A stretch of 43,891 nucleotides of DNA, taken from NCBI GenBank assembly GCA_947476405.1, contig CANJQG010000011.1:1-43891 (forward strand). Reading direction: 5' to 3'. The DNA comes from Thiotrichales bacterium. GTDB lineage: Bacteria; Pseudomonadota; Gammaproteobacteria; Francisellales; CACEW01. The notes beneath the pieces are model-generated. The model was not told the origin of the DNA, did no database searches, and was given only the letters and a program-made list of their open reading frames with translations. Below are positions 7,348 to 16,178 of this stretch, one piece after another. How positions within the stretch are numbered: the first letter of the stretch is position 1; each line of letters starts with the position of its first letter. The position numbers and the translations under genes are program-made.

Positions 7348-7661
7348 TTCAGAATGCCAGTGCTCCACCTATTGAGCTCAGCATAGATCAATGGGCGATT
7401 GTCAAAGATATTTTGAAAAAATATGTTCCTGACATTCAAGTTTGTGCCTTTGGCTCAAGAGCAAAATGGGCGGCTAAACCTTATTCAGATTTAGATTTGA
7501 CGCTCATCAGTGCCGATCCCCTTGAGGTAAAACAGCTTGGCCAGCTTAAATATGCCTTTGAGGAATCAAAGTTGCCATTTAATGTTGACCTGTTGGAATG
7601 GCGCACTGCTCCAGAATCGTTTAAAAAAATGATTCTTCCTGATTTGCTTGCACTGTTTTAA
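7344..7661 (+). CDS. MNT-family nucleotidyltransferase (HI0073-type), likely antitoxin partner
   Basis: 105 residues. It carries the minimal nucleotidyltransferase signature: GSRA (37-40) followed by SDLDL (48-52) with D49 and D51 as metal ligands, and a third acidic position in NVDLLEW. This is the HI0073/MntA family, which transfers nucleotides to its HEPN partner and so acts as antitoxin. The start is a TTG overlapping the stop of the HEPN gene (TTGA), which fits translational coupling; the protein begins LIQNASAPPIELS if the first residue is written as encoded. The gene ends 12 bases before the convergent pyk gene. Confidence 0.85.
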   Translation: MIQNASAPPIELSIDQWAIVKDILKKYVPDIQVCAFGSRAKWAAKPYSDLDLTLISADPLEVKQLGQLKYAFEESKLPFNVDLLEWRTAPESFKKMILPDLLALF

Positions 7662-7673
7662 TTCAAACGCTTC

Positions 7674-9095
7674 CTAATCCACCTTCACAATTTTAATCAG
7701 GTTGGTTCCGCCGTGAATGCCAATATGGTCTCCGGAGGTCATTAATACGAGATCACCTGATTTGACCTCGCCGCGATTCAATAATTGCTGAATGGCTGCA
7801 GCATTGATTTCAGCGGGCGCATGTTTTTTGGAATGAAACAAAACAGGTTCCACACCCCGAAATAAAGTGACACGGCCCGTCGTTGCGGTATTAGGGGTCA
7901 ATGCATAAATCGGTAAATGGGAGCTGATGCGTGACATCCAGAGGACAGTTGAGCCGGACTCTGTCATGGCGAGAATAGCCTTGACATTCAAGTGGTTGGC
8001 TGCATACATGGCGGCCATGGCAATGGCTTCATCCACGCGATTAAAGTGACATTCAACCCGATGCTTGGAGACGCGGGTTGAAGGGTCCATTTCTGCTGCA
8101 CGGCAGATTTTATCCATTTCTTTGATGACTTTGACCGGGAACTTTCCTGAAGCGGTTTCAGCGGAGAGCATGACCGCATCGGTTCCGTCCAAAACCGCAT
8201 TTGCAACGTCGGAGACTTCTGCACGCGTTGGGGAGGAGTTTTCGATCATAGATTCCATCATTTGGGTCGCGGTGATCACGATTTTATCCAAAGTGCGGGC
8301 TTGTTGAATCATGCTTTTTTGGACGCCGGGAACGTATTCTTCCCCAATTTCAACGGCCAAGTCGCCACGTGCGACCATGACGCCATCCGATTCCTGAATG
8401 ATTTCGATGATGTTTGCGACGGCTTCCGTGCGTTCAATTTTTGCAATGATTCCCGCTTTGCTGCCTGCTGCATTAAGGAGTTGGCGTGCTTCTTTGATGT
8501 CGTTTGCATCGCGAGGAAAAGAAACTGCAACATAATCCACGGCTAAATTTCCAATAAAAATAATATCTTTTTTGTCTTTGTCTGTTAAAGCCGGGGCAGT
8601 GAGGCCGCCGCCTTTTTTGTTGATGCCTTTGTTGTTGGATAAAGTGCCGCCTTCAATAACGGTTGTCTTAACGCGAACGCCATTGCTTTCAATGACTTGC
8701 AAAACAATTTTTCCGTCATCTAGCAGCAAAATATTGCCGGGTTCTACATCGCGGGGAAGTTCTTTGTAGTCAATTCCGACCTGATGTTCATCACCTGCGT
8801 CTTTGTCCAAATCGGCATCGAGATAAAAAATGGCGCCTTCAGCGAGTTGGATGCTTTTATTTTTAAAGCGGGCAACGCGGATTTTAGGGCCTTGTAAATC
8901 AGCCAGAATGCCAATGACTTTGCCTTCTTCTGCAGCGACTTTGCGAACGAGTTCGATTCGTTTCGCATGATCTTCATGACTGCCGTGTGAAAAATTGCAG
9001 CGTACGGCGCTTAAACCGGCTTGAATCATTTGGCGCAGAACGGTTTCGTTTTCTGAACTGGGTCCAATGGTGGCTAAAATTTTGGTTCTACGCAT
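7674..9095 (-). CDS. pyk: Pyruvate kinase
   Basis: 473 residues, full length for bacterial pyruvate kinase (phosphoenolpyruvate + ADP to pyruvate + ATP, cytoplasmic, last step of glycolysis). Clear family blocks: RRTKILATIGPSS at the N-terminus, CNFSHGSHEDH, LADLQGPKIRV, AKIERTEA with the catalytic Lys, ARGDLAVEIG, ITATQMMESMI and DGTDAVMLSAETASGKFP. The SNNKGINKKGGGL and GIDYKELP blocks resemble the PykA (type II) form of E. coli more than PykF. The start overlaps the end of pgk by 8 bases, so the two glycolytic genes form one operon. The end faces the MNT gene. Confidence 0.97.
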   Translation of the reverse strand: MRRTKILATIGPSSENETVLRQMIQAGLSAVRCNFSHGSHEDHAKRIELVRKVAAEEGKVIGILADLQGPKIRVARFKNKSIQLAEGAIFYLDADLDKDAGDEHQVGIDYKELPRDVEPGNILLLDDGKIVLQVIESNGVRVKTTVIEGGTLSNNKGINKKGGGLTAPALTDKDKKDIIFIGNLAVDYVAVSFPRDANDIKEARQLLNAAGSKAGIIAKIERTEAVANIIEIIQESDGVMVARGDLAVEIGEEYVPGVQKSMIQQARTLDKIVITATQMMESMIENSSPTRAEVSDVANAVLDGTDAVMLSAETASGKFPVKVIKEMDKICRAAEMDPSTRVSKHRVECHFNRVDEAIAMAAMYAANHLNVKAILAMTESGSTVLWMSRISSHLPIYALTPNTATTGRVTLFRGVEPVLFHSKKHAPAEINAAAIQQLLNRGEVKSGDLVLMTSGDHIGIHGGTNLIKIVKVD

Positions 9096-10275
9096 GAGTG
9101 GCTCCTCGTTTTTCTAAAATGGATACAGCAGGGAGGGTTTTGCCTTCTAAAAATTCAAGAAAAGCGCCCCCTGCAGTGGAAATATATGAGATTTGGTCTT
9201 CAACTTTAAAGCTTTCGATTGCCGCGATGGTGTCTCCGCCGCCTGCAAGTGAAAATGCATTGCTGTCCGCAATCGCGCGGGCGATGGTCGCAGTTCCCTG
9301 GCTAAAGGCTGGGAATTCAAATACACCCAGCGGGCCATTCCAAATAATGGTTTGAGCCTCTTTGAGAATCGTCGCCAATTGTGCAGCTGATTGGGGGCCA
9401 ATATCTAAAATCATGTCGTTGCTTTGGATATCCCGTACATTTTTGATGGTGGCTTTAGCGGTCGCTGAAAATTCAGTTGCAACCACGACATCAATGGGGA
9501 GTGGGCAGGATTTACCTTGTTTTTTAAGTTTAGCGAGAATGGCGCGGGCGACATGGACTAAATCCGCTTCATATAAAGAGGCGCCCACATTAAAGCCTTC
9601 CGCCGCGAGAAAGGTATTGGCAATCCCGCCACCGACAATCAATTGATCTACTTTATCGCTAAGGGCTTCTAAAATGGAGAGTTTGCTGGAGACTTTTGAG
9701 CCGCCCACTAACGCCACCAAAGGATGGGCGGGCAGGGCAATGGCTTTGCCCAGTGCGCTGAGTTCCGCTTGTAGAAGCGGGCCGGCACAGGCAATCGGTG
9801 CATATTCCGCAATGCCATAGGTCGATGCTTGCGCGCGATGCGCTGTGGCAAAGGCATCCATCACAAAAACATCAGCCAGTTTGGCCATTTTTTTAGCAAG
9901 GTCAGGGTCGTTTTTGCCTTCCCCCGTGAGGAAGCGGACGTTTTCACACAAAATCACTTCGCCCGGTTTAACGGTGACGCCATCAATCCAGTTTTGTATT
10001 AAAGGAACCGGGCGTTTCAATAAAGCGCTGAGACGTTCCGCAACAGGCGCCAGAGAATCTTCAACATTAAACTGGCCTTCAGCCGGTCGCCCTAAATGCG
10101 AAAGCAAAATCACCGCAGCGCCTTTTTGGAGGGCCAGTTCAATGGTCGGTAATTCAGCCTTAATGCGCGCATCGCTGGTAATCACGCCATTTTGAATCGG
10201 CACATTAAAATCAACGCGGATCACTACTTGTTTGTTTTTTAATTCTAAATCAGTCATATTAAGAACAGTCATCAT
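9088..10275 (-). CDS. pgk: Phosphoglycerate kinase
   Basis: 395 residues, the usual length. Catalyses 1,3-bisphosphoglycerate + ADP to 3-phosphoglycerate + ATP. Seen are VIRVDFNVPIQNG, SDARIKAELPTI, LLSHLGRP, LCENVRFLTGEGKND, ALVGGSKVSSK, WNGPLGVFEFPAF and the nucleotide-binding GGGDTIAAIE near the C-terminus. Two ATG codons are adjacent at the start (10275 and 10272); the second matches the E. coli N-terminus spacing (MTVLNMTDLEL vs MSVIKMTDLDL). It is first in the pgk-pyk operon with a promoter just upstream. Unlike E. coli, no epd or fba gene is adjacent. Confidence 0.97.
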   Translation of the reverse strand: MMTVLNMTDLELKNKQVVIRVDFNVPIQNGVITSDARIKAELPTIELALQKGAAVILLSHLGRPAEGQFNVEDSLAPVAERLSALLKRPVPLIQNWIDGVTVKPGEVILCENVRFLTGEGKNDPDLAKKMAKLADVFVMDAFATAHRAQASTYGIAEYAPIACAGPLLQAELSALGKAIALPAHPLVALVGGSKVSSKLSILEALSDKVDQLIVGGGIANTFLAAEGFNVGASLYEADLVHVARAILAKLKKQGKSCPLPIDVVVATEFSATAKATIKNVRDIQSNDMILDIGPQSAAQLATILKEAQTIIWNGPLGVFEFPAFSQGTATIARAIADSNAFSLAGGGDTIAAIESFKVEDQISYISTAGGAFLEFLEGKTLPAVSILEKRGATHA

Positions 10276-10309
10276 CTACTACGCTAAATCATTCAATGAA
10301 AGGTCCCCC

Positions 10310-10339
10310 ATTGTAATGGCTTATGCGGGAATGTGTAAA
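10310..10339 (-). promoter_or_regulatory. Promoter of pgk-pyk
   Basis: On the minus strand: TTTACA (10339-10334), 18-bp spacer, TACAAT (10315-10310). This would start transcription about 28 bases before the pgk ATG. Confidence 0.5.
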
Positions 10340-10378
10340 GGGCTTCCTTCAGTCTCAAAAAAATCATTAAAAGAAATC

Positions 10379-10407
10379 TTGATTATCAGTCTTTGGCATG
10401 CTAAAAT
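10379..10407 (+). promoter_or_regulatory. Promoter of the outer-membrane barrel genes
   Basis: TTGATT (10379-10384), 17-bp spacer, TAAAAT (10402-10407), 34 bases before the ATG at 10442. It diverges from the pgk promoter in the same 166-base gap. Confidence 0.6.
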
Positions 10408-10441
10408 ATGCGCACTTTATTATTTATAATTAATATGTTAT

Positions 10442-11125
10442 ATGAAAATTATTTTGATGTTCTGTGCTTTGTGTGCCTTTAGTGCGACCGCTTATGCGGC
10501 GGATGATTCAGGGGATACGAATCTGACGAGCATGGCCAAAGATCCACTCTACTTCGGTTTTATGACAGGTTATGGAAATACAGACTGGGGTGAATTGGTT
10601 GAGCAAGGTGACCTTGCTGCAACCTGTGGGCAAGTGCCAGATTTTCTCAAGCCTAATCTTTGTAACAATACCCCCAGTTCTGCTTCTGGTTCTGGAGCGA
10701 TTGTGGGAGCGATGTTAGGATTTCAGTTTAATCCTTACTTAGCCATTGAAGGGCAATATATTCGCTATCCTGATTCATCTGTTAATTTTGGTACGCCTAA
10801 TCCTTATGGAGGTCTTACCCATATAACAGCTAAGACTAATTATTTTGCACTGATGGGTAAAGTGGAGGCTCCTTTCTATCATGATGATTTTGAAGCTTTT
10901 GGAACATTGGGGATTGCGGATGTGGAAAGCTCAAGCCCATTGGCGGATTCTTCAAATGTTCGCCCTACTTTTGGTTTTGGGGTGAGTGACATTCAATTGG
11001 CGCGCTGGATTTTTTCTCTTGCTTTTAACTATACCCCGGGTACGGGAACTGCGTCGACCACCACTGCGGATCAGTACATACCTTATATTTATTCTGGACA
11101 ATTGAGTGTCGCTTACAGAATTTAA
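10442..11125 (+). CDS. Outer-membrane beta-barrel protein
   Basis: 227 residues. A typical signal peptide (MKIILMFCALCAFSATAYA, cleavage after AYA) is followed by alternating hydrophobic strands rich in Tyr, Phe and Gly and ending in an aromatic strand (YSGQLSVAYRI). This is the layout of a small 8-strand barrel of the OmpA/OmpW/Opa kind. Motifs such as GFMTGYGNTDWGEL, AIEGQYIRYP and FNYTPGTGT recur in the next gene, so the two are paralogues in tandem, 11 bases apart. Role unknown; candidates are adhesion or surface stability. Two Cys (CGQ...LCN) in the first long loop region could form a disulfide, absent in the paralogue. Confidence 0.75.
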   Translation: MKIILMFCALCAFSATAYAADDSGDTNLTSMAKDPLYFGFMTGYGNTDWGELVEQGDLAATCGQVPDFLKPNLCNNTPSSASGSGAIVGAMLGFQFNPYLAIEGQYIRYPDSSVNFGTPNPYGGLTHITAKTNYFALMGKVEAPFYHDDFEAFGTLGIADVESSSPLADSSNVRPTFGFGVSDIQLARWIFSLAFNYTPGTGTASTTTADQYIPYIYSGQLSVAYRI

Positions 11126-11136
11126 GGATTGATTAA

Positions 11137-11829
11137 ATGAAAAAGATAATTATTATTGCATCTTGTTTAGGAGTTTTTACAGCTTCTTCTACTTTTGCAG
11201 AGGATGTCACTGGTGCCACGAGTTATAAGAACTCCTTTTTTTATGGTGGTTTGATTGGTGGATATGCTGATGTAGATTGGAGTAGTGTGGTGGTCAGTCA
11301 AAATATGAATCTTTTAAATGATATTACAACTGCTACAGCTAGTCCAATTGCTGCAACTGGGACTGGTTTTGCATATGGTGTAGATCTGGGATATCAATTT
11401 TCTTCTTATTTTGCTGTGGAAGGTCAATATATTCGTATGCCAACAAGTCAATTAACGTTTGCATATTGGGGGAATTGGGGCGCTTTGACACCTGATCTTA
11501 ATCCTTATAATTTGTCTGGGCCTAATGTGGATTCAAATATGAACTTTTGGTCTATTATTTTCAAGGTAATGACACCGTTGGGGCATTCCGGCTTTTCATT
11601 GTTTATAGATGCAGGGCCTGCTTACCAATGGCAAACTAATGTGATTGCGAATATTGGTACGTTTGCACCGACTTTTGGTGGTGGACTGGATTACCGTATT
11701 AATCAACATTGGTTTGCGGAGGGTTCTTTCCAATATGCGCCTGGAACGGGTGAATCGATTCCTAACCCCATGATTGCTTTTATTCCAGAGCTTTATATCG
11801 AAACTTTTAAGATCAACTATATTTTCTAG
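11137..11829 (+). CDS. Outer-membrane beta-barrel protein, paralogue of the upstream gene
   Basis: 230 residues with a signal peptide (MKKIIIIASCLGVFTASSTFA, cleavage after TFA). It aligns along its length with the preceding protein: GGLIGGYADVDWSS, LGYQFSSYFAVEGQYIRMP, FQYAPGTGES and a C-terminal strand ending in Phe (ETFKINYIF), as expected for recognition by the Bam complex. It has no Cys in the mature part. It is probably co-transcribed with the first barrel gene from the promoter at 10379-10407. It faces mutS across 45 bases in which I see no clear terminator. Confidence 0.75.
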   Translation: MKKIIIIASCLGVFTASSTFAEDVTGATSYKNSFFYGGLIGGYADVDWSSVVVSQNMNLLNDITTATASPIAATGTGFAYGVDLGYQFSSYFAVEGQYIRMPTSQLTFAYWGNWGALTPDLNPYNLSGPNVDSNMNFWSIIFKVMTPLGHSGFSLFIDAGPAYQWQTNVIANIGTFAPTFGGGLDYRINQHWFAEGSFQYAPGTGESIPNPMIAFIPELYIETFKINYIF

Positions 11830-11874
11830 CTCATAAAGTTGTTGCAAATGTGCTCTCATTTTTCGATTGCGCCT

Positions 11875-14418
11875 TTAAAGCTGAGCGCGTAACTGATACA
11901 GCAAATCCAATGCTTTTTTGGGCGTCAGCTCATCGGGATTGATTGCTTTGAGTTCATCGATGATCGGATGCGTTAAGCAGGCGGCGAATAAATCAGGCTG
12001 GGCTTTGACGTCAATCAGGGTGTGCTTTTCTTTCTCAAGATTTTTTAAATGGACTTTTGCGCGGCTGATGACTTCAGCGGGGACGCCGGCTAGGCTGGCA
12101 ACTTGCAGGCCGTAGCTTTGGCTGGCGGGACCTGATTTGACTTCATGCATGAAAATAATTTGATCGCGGTGTTCAACGGCATTGAGATGAACATTGTGGA
12201 TGTGCGGCCACTCTTTGGGTAAGTCAGTGAGTTCAAAATAATGAGTGGCAAAAAGCGTGTAAGCACGGGCTTTGTTTGCAAGATATTCTGCAACGGACAG
12301 GGCTAAAGATAGGCCATCGTAGGTGCTTGTCCCACGGCCGATTTCATCCATTAAAACGAGGCTCTGTTCAGTTGCATGACGCAGGATCATTGCGGTTTCA
12401 GTCATTTCAACCATGAAAGTGGAGCGACCGCTGGCTAAATCATCTGCGGCACCGATGCGCGTAAAAATACGATCAATGGGGCCGATGGACGCGCTTTCTG
12501 CAGGAACAAACGAGCCCGTGTGGGCCAGTAAAGCAATCAAGGCCGTTTGGCGCATGTAGGTAGATTTTCCGCCCATATTGGGGCCGGTGATGATCAGCAT
12601 TTTTTTCTTTTGATCGAGAAGGGTATCATTGGGAATAAAATGGCCTTCTAGAACCGTTTGAATGACGGGATGGCGACCTTTTTTGATTTGAATATGCGGG
12701 GTGTCGGTCAAAGTGGGGCAGACCCAGTTTAAATGTTCGGCTCGTTCGGCGAGATTGCTCAGGACGTCTAATTCGGTCAGCGAGGTCGTGATCGCTTGTA
12801 AAAGGCTGAGTGCGTGAATCAATTCATCGAGCAGGGCTTCATACAGCATTTTTTCACGCATCAGAGCACGCTCTTTGGCACTGAGAATTTTATCTTCAAA
12901 ACTTTTGAGTTCTGGTGTGATAAAGCGCTCTGAGTTTTTAATCGTTTGGCGGCGGATATAATCCGCAGGCGCATTCACTGCTTGGGCTTTTGAAATTTCA
13001 ATATAAAATCCGCTAACTCTATTATAAGCTACTTTAAGATTGGAGAGCCCGCTTCGTTCACGTTCACGGGTTTCTAGGTCAAGCAAAAACTGGTCTAGAT
13101 TGGCGCTCATCATGCGAAGTTCATCCAGTTCCGCATCATAGCCTTCACGCAGGACGCCGCCATCCCGAATCAGCATGGGCGGTTCGTCGACGATGGCTTT
13201 TTGCAGTAAGGCTTCGATGAGCGGTGCGGATTGAATGGATTCGCTGAGTTGAGTCAGTAACGGATCTCCGCTGTGGGCGAGGGTTTTTTGAATCTGCGGA
13301 ATGCGTTGAAGGCTGAGATGAAGTTGGCTTAAATCCCGAGGACGTGCTGTTTTTAAAGCAATCCGCATGAGGATGCGCTCAAGATCGCCGATGCTTCTTA
13401 AGTATTCACGGACTTCCGTATGGCATTGGGTATTGAGAAACGCTTGAATATGATTTTGGCGGGCTTTAAGAAGGCTGAGGTTTCGGATGGGGCGAGTCAG
13501 CCAGCGTTTTAAAAGGCGACTGCCCATGGCTGTCATGGTACGGTCGGTGATTGAGGCCAGCGTAAACTCTGTTCCGCCTTGCAAATTGAGATCAATTTCC
13601 AGATTTCTGCGCGTTGCAGCATCTAAAATAATCGCATCATCAGGAGACTCAACTTGGATATTTTGAATGGGTGAGAGGCTGGTTTTTTGAGTCAGTTTTA
13701 AATAATTGAGCAGCACGCCCGCGGTGATGGTGGGAAGCGCCTCGGTCAAGCCCAGGCCGTGTAAATCTTTCACTTGAAAATGTTGTTCTAAAAGTCGTTG
13801 ATTGCTGGCATGATTAAATTCAAAGTCTGGGCGTTCGGTGAGGGCATGATTTTTCAAGTCTGACTTAAAAGGCAGCGCTTCTGAGATGAGGATCTCGCGT
13901 GGTTTTAAGCGCTCTAGCTCTGAAAACAAGGCATCTTGGTCAGGCAGGGGGATCAATCCAATGCTGCCGCTGGATAAGTTGAGATAGGCGAGCATCATCG
14001 TTTTGCGATCATAATGCAGGGCGGCTAAAAGATTATCTTGCTTTTGATTCAGCAAGGCTTCATCGCTGACGGTTCCAGGGGTGATGATGCGTGCGACTTC
14101 GCGTTTAACGGGGCCTTTGCCAGTGACTTCGCCGACTTGTTCGCAGATTGCAACGGAATGACCATTTTGCAGGAGTTTAGCCAGATATTGTTCTGCAGCG
14201 TGATAAGGAAGGCCCGCCATCGGAATGGGAATTCCATTAACCTGGCCTCGATGAGTCAGAGTGATATCGAGCAGTTTTGCGGCTTTGTGGGCATCTTCAA
14301 AAAATAATTCATAAAAATCACCCATGCGATAAAAAAGCAGCATGGTAGGATAGTCTTTTTTAATGCCTAAATACTGTTGCATCATGGGCGTATAGATATT
14401 TTTTATATCAGAGGTCAT
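11875..14418 (-). CDS. mutS: DNA mismatch repair protein MutS
   Basis: 847 residues, standard MutS length. The N-terminal mismatch-binding motif is intact (GDFYELFFEDA, F35 and E37). The C-terminal ATPase has Walker A (ITGPNMGGKSTYMRQ, about 610-622), Walker B (LVLMDEIGRGTSTYDG, about 687) and the ATHYFELT block. MutS recognises mismatches and recruits MutL. The start overlaps the end of ftsI by four bases, making mutS the last gene of a dsbG-ftsI-mutS transcription unit. This neighbourhood is unusual for mutS. Confidence 0.97.
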   Translation of the reverse strand: MTSDIKNIYTPMMQQYLGIKKDYPTMLLFYRMGDFYELFFEDAHKAAKLLDITLTHRGQVNGIPIPMAGLPYHAAEQYLAKLLQNGHSVAICEQVGEVTGKGPVKREVARIITPGTVSDEALLNQKQDNLLAALHYDRKTMMLAYLNLSSGSIGLIPLPDQDALFSELERLKPREILISEALPFKSDLKNHALTERPDFEFNHASNQRLLEQHFQVKDLHGLGLTEALPTITAGVLLNYLKLTQKTSLSPIQNIQVESPDDAIILDAATRRNLEIDLNLQGGTEFTLASITDRTMTAMGSRLLKRWLTRPIRNLSLLKARQNHIQAFLNTQCHTEVREYLRSIGDLERILMRIALKTARPRDLSQLHLSLQRIPQIQKTLAHSGDPLLTQLSESIQSAPLIEALLQKAIVDEPPMLIRDGGVLREGYDAELDELRMMSANLDQFLLDLETRERERSGLSNLKVAYNRVSGFYIEISKAQAVNAPADYIRRQTIKNSERFITPELKSFEDKILSAKERALMREKMLYEALLDELIHALSLLQAITTSLTELDVLSNLAERAEHLNWVCPTLTDTPHIQIKKGRHPVIQTVLEGHFIPNDTLLDQKKKMLIITGPNMGGKSTYMRQTALIALLAHTGSFVPAESASIGPIDRIFTRIGAADDLASGRSTFMVEMTETAMILRHATEQSLVLMDEIGRGTSTYDGLSLALSVAEYLANKARAYTLFATHYFELTDLPKEWPHIHNVHLNAVEHRDQIIFMHEVKSGPASQSYGLQVASLAGVPAEVISRAKVHLKNLEKEKHTLIDVKAQPDLFAACLTHPIIDELKAINPDELTPKKALDLLYQLRAQL

Positions 14419-16178
14419 GCTTCCATCGCAGCTTGAATTAATTGTTGGGGCGTTTTTTTATAAATTTTTAAATTAATTTCATTGTTAGAGGGTTTGATCC
14501 CAAGGATATGCATGGCCGCCAGTGCAATTTTTCCAAAGACAGGGGCAGAGGCAATTCCCCCCATTCCATTATAGCCTTTGACATTGGTCATGACCACTGC
14601 AATGATTAATTTAGGGTTGTTTGCAGGAATCATTCCAACAAAAAAGCCATCATATTGATTGGCAAAATAACCGCCTTTTGGATTATAAACATGGGCGGTT
14701 CCTGTTTTTCCAGCCACCACATAACCGGGGACATTCGCAAGAAAGCCTGTTCCCCCTAAGTCGAGGCTGGTAACGGTTTCTAGAATTTTAATCATCTGTT
14801 GATCGACTTGTGGGGTCATGATTCGGGTGCCGTCTGGCGCTTTGTCTAGTTTGACATAGCTGAGGGGCAGAATCACGCCATCATTTGCAATAGCGGCATA
14901 GAGGCGCGCCATTTGAAGGAGTGACGCGGAAATAGAGTAGCCAAACATCATGGTCGCAAATTGGAAATCACCCAGTTGATTCAGCGGATAAACAAAGCCT
15001 GAGGCTTCCCCTGGATATTTTCCACCGGTTGGTTTTTTTCCTAATCCATAAGATAAAAAGGTATTATAAAGCGCCTGTCGGGGGAGGCTAAGTCCAATTT
15101 TAGAAATGCCGATGTTACTGGATTTGGTGATTACGCTAGTGACCGTGAGCATGCCAAAATTGTCATCATCATGGACTTTATGCTTATTATCCATAATCCC
15201 ATCCACATAATAAAATCCTGGATTGGTGTCAACGGGCGTGGTGGGTGAATATTGGCCGCTGGCCAAAGCTTCAGTGATGGTGACTGGTTTCATCGAAGAG
15301 CCTGGCTCTAACTGATCTGTAATCACTTGGTCCTTTACATTGCTGCCCGAGCGGTCAGTCATGGAGTTGGGATTAAAACTGGGATAGCTGACCGCAGCGA
15401 GGACTTCTCCGGTATGAGGGTCCAAAATAACAGCGCCTCCCCAGGTTGCATTTTTAGCAATCACTTGCGCGGCAACGGCTTGATACGCGACATATTGAAG
15501 TCTGGAATCAATACTTAAAGTCAGGTCATGCCCATCTTGCGCAGCTTTCATTAAATGATTGATGCTATAGGTTTGCCCGAGCGCGCTTTCTGTAACGGAT
15601 TGACGGCCATAAATCGGAGCTAGAAAATGATTGTAGCTTAATTCCAGACCACTTTGTCCCGCATCATTGACATCCGTAAAGCCAATAAATTGAGCAAAAG
15701 CGGGGCCCTCTGGATAAAAACTTTGCTGATTGCGTTGGACTGAAACGCCCGGGATGTTCATATCATCAATGTTATTGGCAATATTGGGGGGGAGGTTTTT
15801 TTTCGCAATGATATAGCGAGAGCGGGGATTGGGTGCTAAAAGTGCCTTGATTTGATCAATGCTTAAACCTAGATTGGGATTTTGAGCGAGGAGCGCGATG
15901 TTTTCAGGATCTTGCGAAAAGACTTTACCATCGATAATAATATTGTCGATGGGGGCACTGATCGCGAGTGGAACGCCGTTTCGGTCGAATATGACGCCCC
16001 GGCTGGCGGGAATAATGCGCGGGTGGTCGGCCTGCTGTAAGCTTTTTTTCAGAAGAAAGCTGCGGTCAAAAGTGACTAGAAACAAGAGGCGTAAAACAAG
16101 GATAATCAGCAGCACGATAAAAATAACAATCATGGCTTTGTAGCGTTTTTTGCAGAAGGTTTCTTTACCTAGAAACAT
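14415..16178 (-). CDS. ftsI: Peptidoglycan D,D-transpeptidase FtsI (penicillin-binding protein 3)
   Basis: 587 residues, close to E. coli FtsI (588). One N-terminal membrane helix (about 15-36) is followed by the dimerisation domain (RIIPASRGVIFDRNGVPLA) and the transpeptidase domain. The active-site motifs are present: S294-S-M-K297, SSN (about 351-353) and KTGT (about 489). It cross-links septal peptidoglycan in the periplasm. In most gammaproteobacteria ftsI lies in the dcw cluster between ftsL and murE; here it lies between dsbG and mutS, overlapping dsbG by 10 bases and mutS by 4. It may be the only FtsI, or a second copy; the window cannot tell. Confidence 0.9.
   Translation of the reverse strand: MFLGKETFCKKRYKAMIVIFIVLLIILVLRLLFLVTFDRSFLLKKSLQQADHPRIIPASRGVIFDRNGVPLAISAPIDNIIIDGKVFSQDPENIALLAQNPNLGLSIDQIKALLAPNPRSRYIIAKKNLPPNIANNIDDMNIPGVSVQRNQQSFYPEGPAFAQFIGFTDVNDAGQSGLELSYNHFLAPIYGRQSVTESALGQTYSINHLMKAAQDGHDLTLSIDSRLQYVAYQAVAAQVIAKNATWGGAVILDPHTGEVLAAVSYPSFNPNSMTDRSGSNVKDQVITDQLEPGSSMKPVTITEALASGQYSPTTPVDTNPGFYYVDGIMDNKHKVHDDDNFGMLTVTSVITKSSNIGISKIGLSLPRQALYNTFLSYGLGKKPTGGKYPGEASGFVYPLNQLGDFQFATMMFGYSISASLLQMARLYAAIANDGVILPLSYVKLDKAPDGTRIMTPQVDQQMIKILETVTSLDLGGTGFLANVPGYVVAGKTGTAHVYNPKGGYFANQYDGFFVGMIPANNPKLIIAVVMTNVKGYNGMGGIASAPVFGKIALAAMHILGIKPSNNEINLKIYKKTPQQLIQAAMEA

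Noticed and set aside
10232..10429. 65-residue plus-strand frame between pgk and the barrel gene
   Set aside because: It overlaps the pgk start and both promoters, and its product has no recognisable pattern.
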